Source: Chloroflexota bacterium
GTDB lineage: Bacteria > Chloroflexota > Anaerolineae > Anaerolineales > Anaerolineaceae
Reading direction: 5' to 3'
NCBI GenBank assembly: GCA_009773005.1
Contig: WOUT01000001.1
Coordinates: 125,389 to 189,388, forward strand
Length of the DNA stretch: 64,000 nucleotides
Shown: in pieces, positions 63,175-64,000 of the stretch
How the letters are laid out: each line of letters starts with the position of its first letter
Position numbering within the stretch: position 1 is the stretch's first letter
The notes under the pieces: model-generated
What the model was told of the DNA's origin: nothing
Databases searched by the model: none
The model's input: only the letters and a program-made list of their open reading frames with translations
Translations under genes and position numbers: made by a program

Positions 63175-64000
63175 ATGGAATCCAATATGGCGATTAATGA
63201 GAACTTTTGGATAAATTACCAAATTTCTGAAAACAACCTCGATTTAATTTACAACCACCTTTTAGAATCCCAGATTCCAGCAAATAAAAAAGAATTATCT
63301 TTTTTCTTGATTGGCGAAATCATTGACCAACAAAAAGTAGCTTTAAAAAAAGAGCGCCTCTCTGGTGGAGATGTTTACCTTCCAAAGGAAAGGTATCGTC
63401 CAGGTCAATCTTTAGTATTTCCTCTAAGAGATTGGCAAAAAGGTGAAGTGACTAATGTCAGAAAGGGCAATAATCCCGAGTATGAAGGGATGGAAATAAT
63501 TAGAGTTGAGTTCTCCTCTTCAGATATTAAATATTTCGCCTCGAATGTTTCAAACCACATCCTTAATAACCCTGCTGCGGTGGATGAAGCAGAGTTTCTT
63601 AATAGCAACCACATTATTGAAAATTATGCATCCTCATTAGCGAACAAGCTTGAAACAATATTGTCAAAAAATGACGATTTAGTGTGCATCGCAGGAAGTT
63701 ATTTCCCGCGTTCCTTGCTTGTTGATGTCAGTGTCGGGCATCTCAATTTATGTGAAGCAGTCCTTGAAATGGAAAGCGGAGGTCCGCTCACAACCCAGGA
63801 ATTGATCTCCCAAATTGAATTGCCGACCGATGTAAATGCTAATTTAACCGAGTTCTCTCTAAACTTGGCTCTTCAAGAGGATACGCGCTTTGACGAAGTC
63901 GGCCCAGCCGGAGAGACCCTATGGTTCTTAAACAGGTTGGAACCTGAAGAAGTCCGGTCGACACCTGCAACTCTGCAATATACAGGTCAAAACGTAGATT
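63175..64000 (+). CDS. Hypothetical protein, 3' end outside the window
   Basis: From the ATG at 63175 (or the in-frame ATG at 63187) an open frame runs to the window end, about 275 residues, and is missing from the ORF track because it has no stop. It reads MAINENFWINYQISENNLDLI, then GGDVYLPKERYRPGQSLVFPL and EYEGMEIIRVEFSSSDIKYFAS, and later EMESGGPLTTQELISQIELP, which resembles a winged-helix type segment. A TATAAT at 63145-63150 with a weak -35 (TTACCC, 17 bp) could drive it. No family is recognised. Confidence 0.75.
   Translation, partial: MESNMAINENFWINYQISENNLDLIYNHLLESQIPANKKELSFFLIGEIIDQQKVALKKERLSGGDVYLPKERYRPGQSLVFPLRDWQKGEVTNVRKGNNPEYEGMEIIRVEFSSSDIKYFASNVSNHILNNPAAVDEAEFLNSNHIIENYASSLANKLETILSKNDDLVCIAGSYFPRSLLVDVSVGHLNLCEAVLEMESGGPLTTQELISQIELPTDVNANLTEFSLNLALQEDTRFDEVGPAGETLWFLNRLEPEEVRSTPATLQYTGQNVD

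Overview
The window looks like a low-GC (roughly 40%) member of the Chloroflexota, most likely class Anaerolineae. This rests on gene content: TrmI-type tRNA methyltransferase, a plsX/L25/Asp23/NusB/PgpH core, F420 genes in a bacterial chromosome, ATP-type PEP carboxykinase and XDH-family clusters. No rRNA or marker gene settles it. Recurrent sequence habits are Shine-Dalgarno GAGGT/GGAGG boxes only 3-5 nt from the start, frequent GTG/TTG starts, and extended -10 promoters (TGCTATAAT, seen twice).

Layout. 1-5.1 kb (minus): a truncated NERD-like membrane protein, plsX, tRNA-Leu(GAG) (on plus, with its own promoter and terminator), then a phosphohexomutase-tatD-polyprenyl synthase operon. 5.2-9.2 kb (plus): cysteine desulfurase and mnmA (sulfur donor plus tRNA 2-thiolation), a small membrane protein, trmI and a CoA-type Nudix hydrolase. 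9.3-15 kb: ribosomal protein L25, glpK, a lipoprotein nuclease and a B12-binding radical SAM protein. 15.2-17.9 kb: a two-component system followed by a membrane protein built from four internal repeats. 18-20.6 kb: typA and a cold-shock gene with a structured leader. 20.6-23.4 kb: a small accessory stretch (tyrosine recombinase, DUF3592 protein, lipoprotein). 23.4-35.3 kb: LarA-like protein, esterase, asp23-nusB, a modular lipoprotein, pckA, prepilin peptidase, and an mrfA-mrfB-like DNA repair pair in which the helicase carries an inserted HNH nuclease domain.

35.3-51.8 kb is the most distinctive region: about 15 minus-strand genes with tiny gaps or overlaps, readable as one operon. It joins two XDH-family molybdenum hydroxylases (with FAD and 2Fe-2S parts in unusual fusions), XdhC, two MocA-like nucleotidyltransferases, a CBS-regulated Mn pyrophosphatase and an SsnA-like amidohydrolase to coenzyme F420 genes (cofC, cofD, cofE), an F420:NADP oxidoreductase and an LLM-family F420 oxidoreductase. 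This suggests an anaerobic N-heterocycle (purine-like) catabolic system linked to deazaflavin redox chemistry. The substrate and the link are inferred. FO synthase genes are not in the window.

52-58.1 kb (plus) is a housekeeping operon: M20 peptidase, DUF1385, ComEA-like HhH protein, YqeY, PgpH, YbeY, DgkA. It ends in a decayed endonuclease IV gene interrupted by an IS110-family element whose 5' non-coding end holds a candidate bridge RNA. 59.8-64 kb: an orphan NarL-type regulator, exodeoxyribonuclease III (the other AP endonuclease family), a DUF192 protein, a LysM/M23 peptidase and a truncated unknown gene. No CRISPR array, rRNA or prophage was seen.
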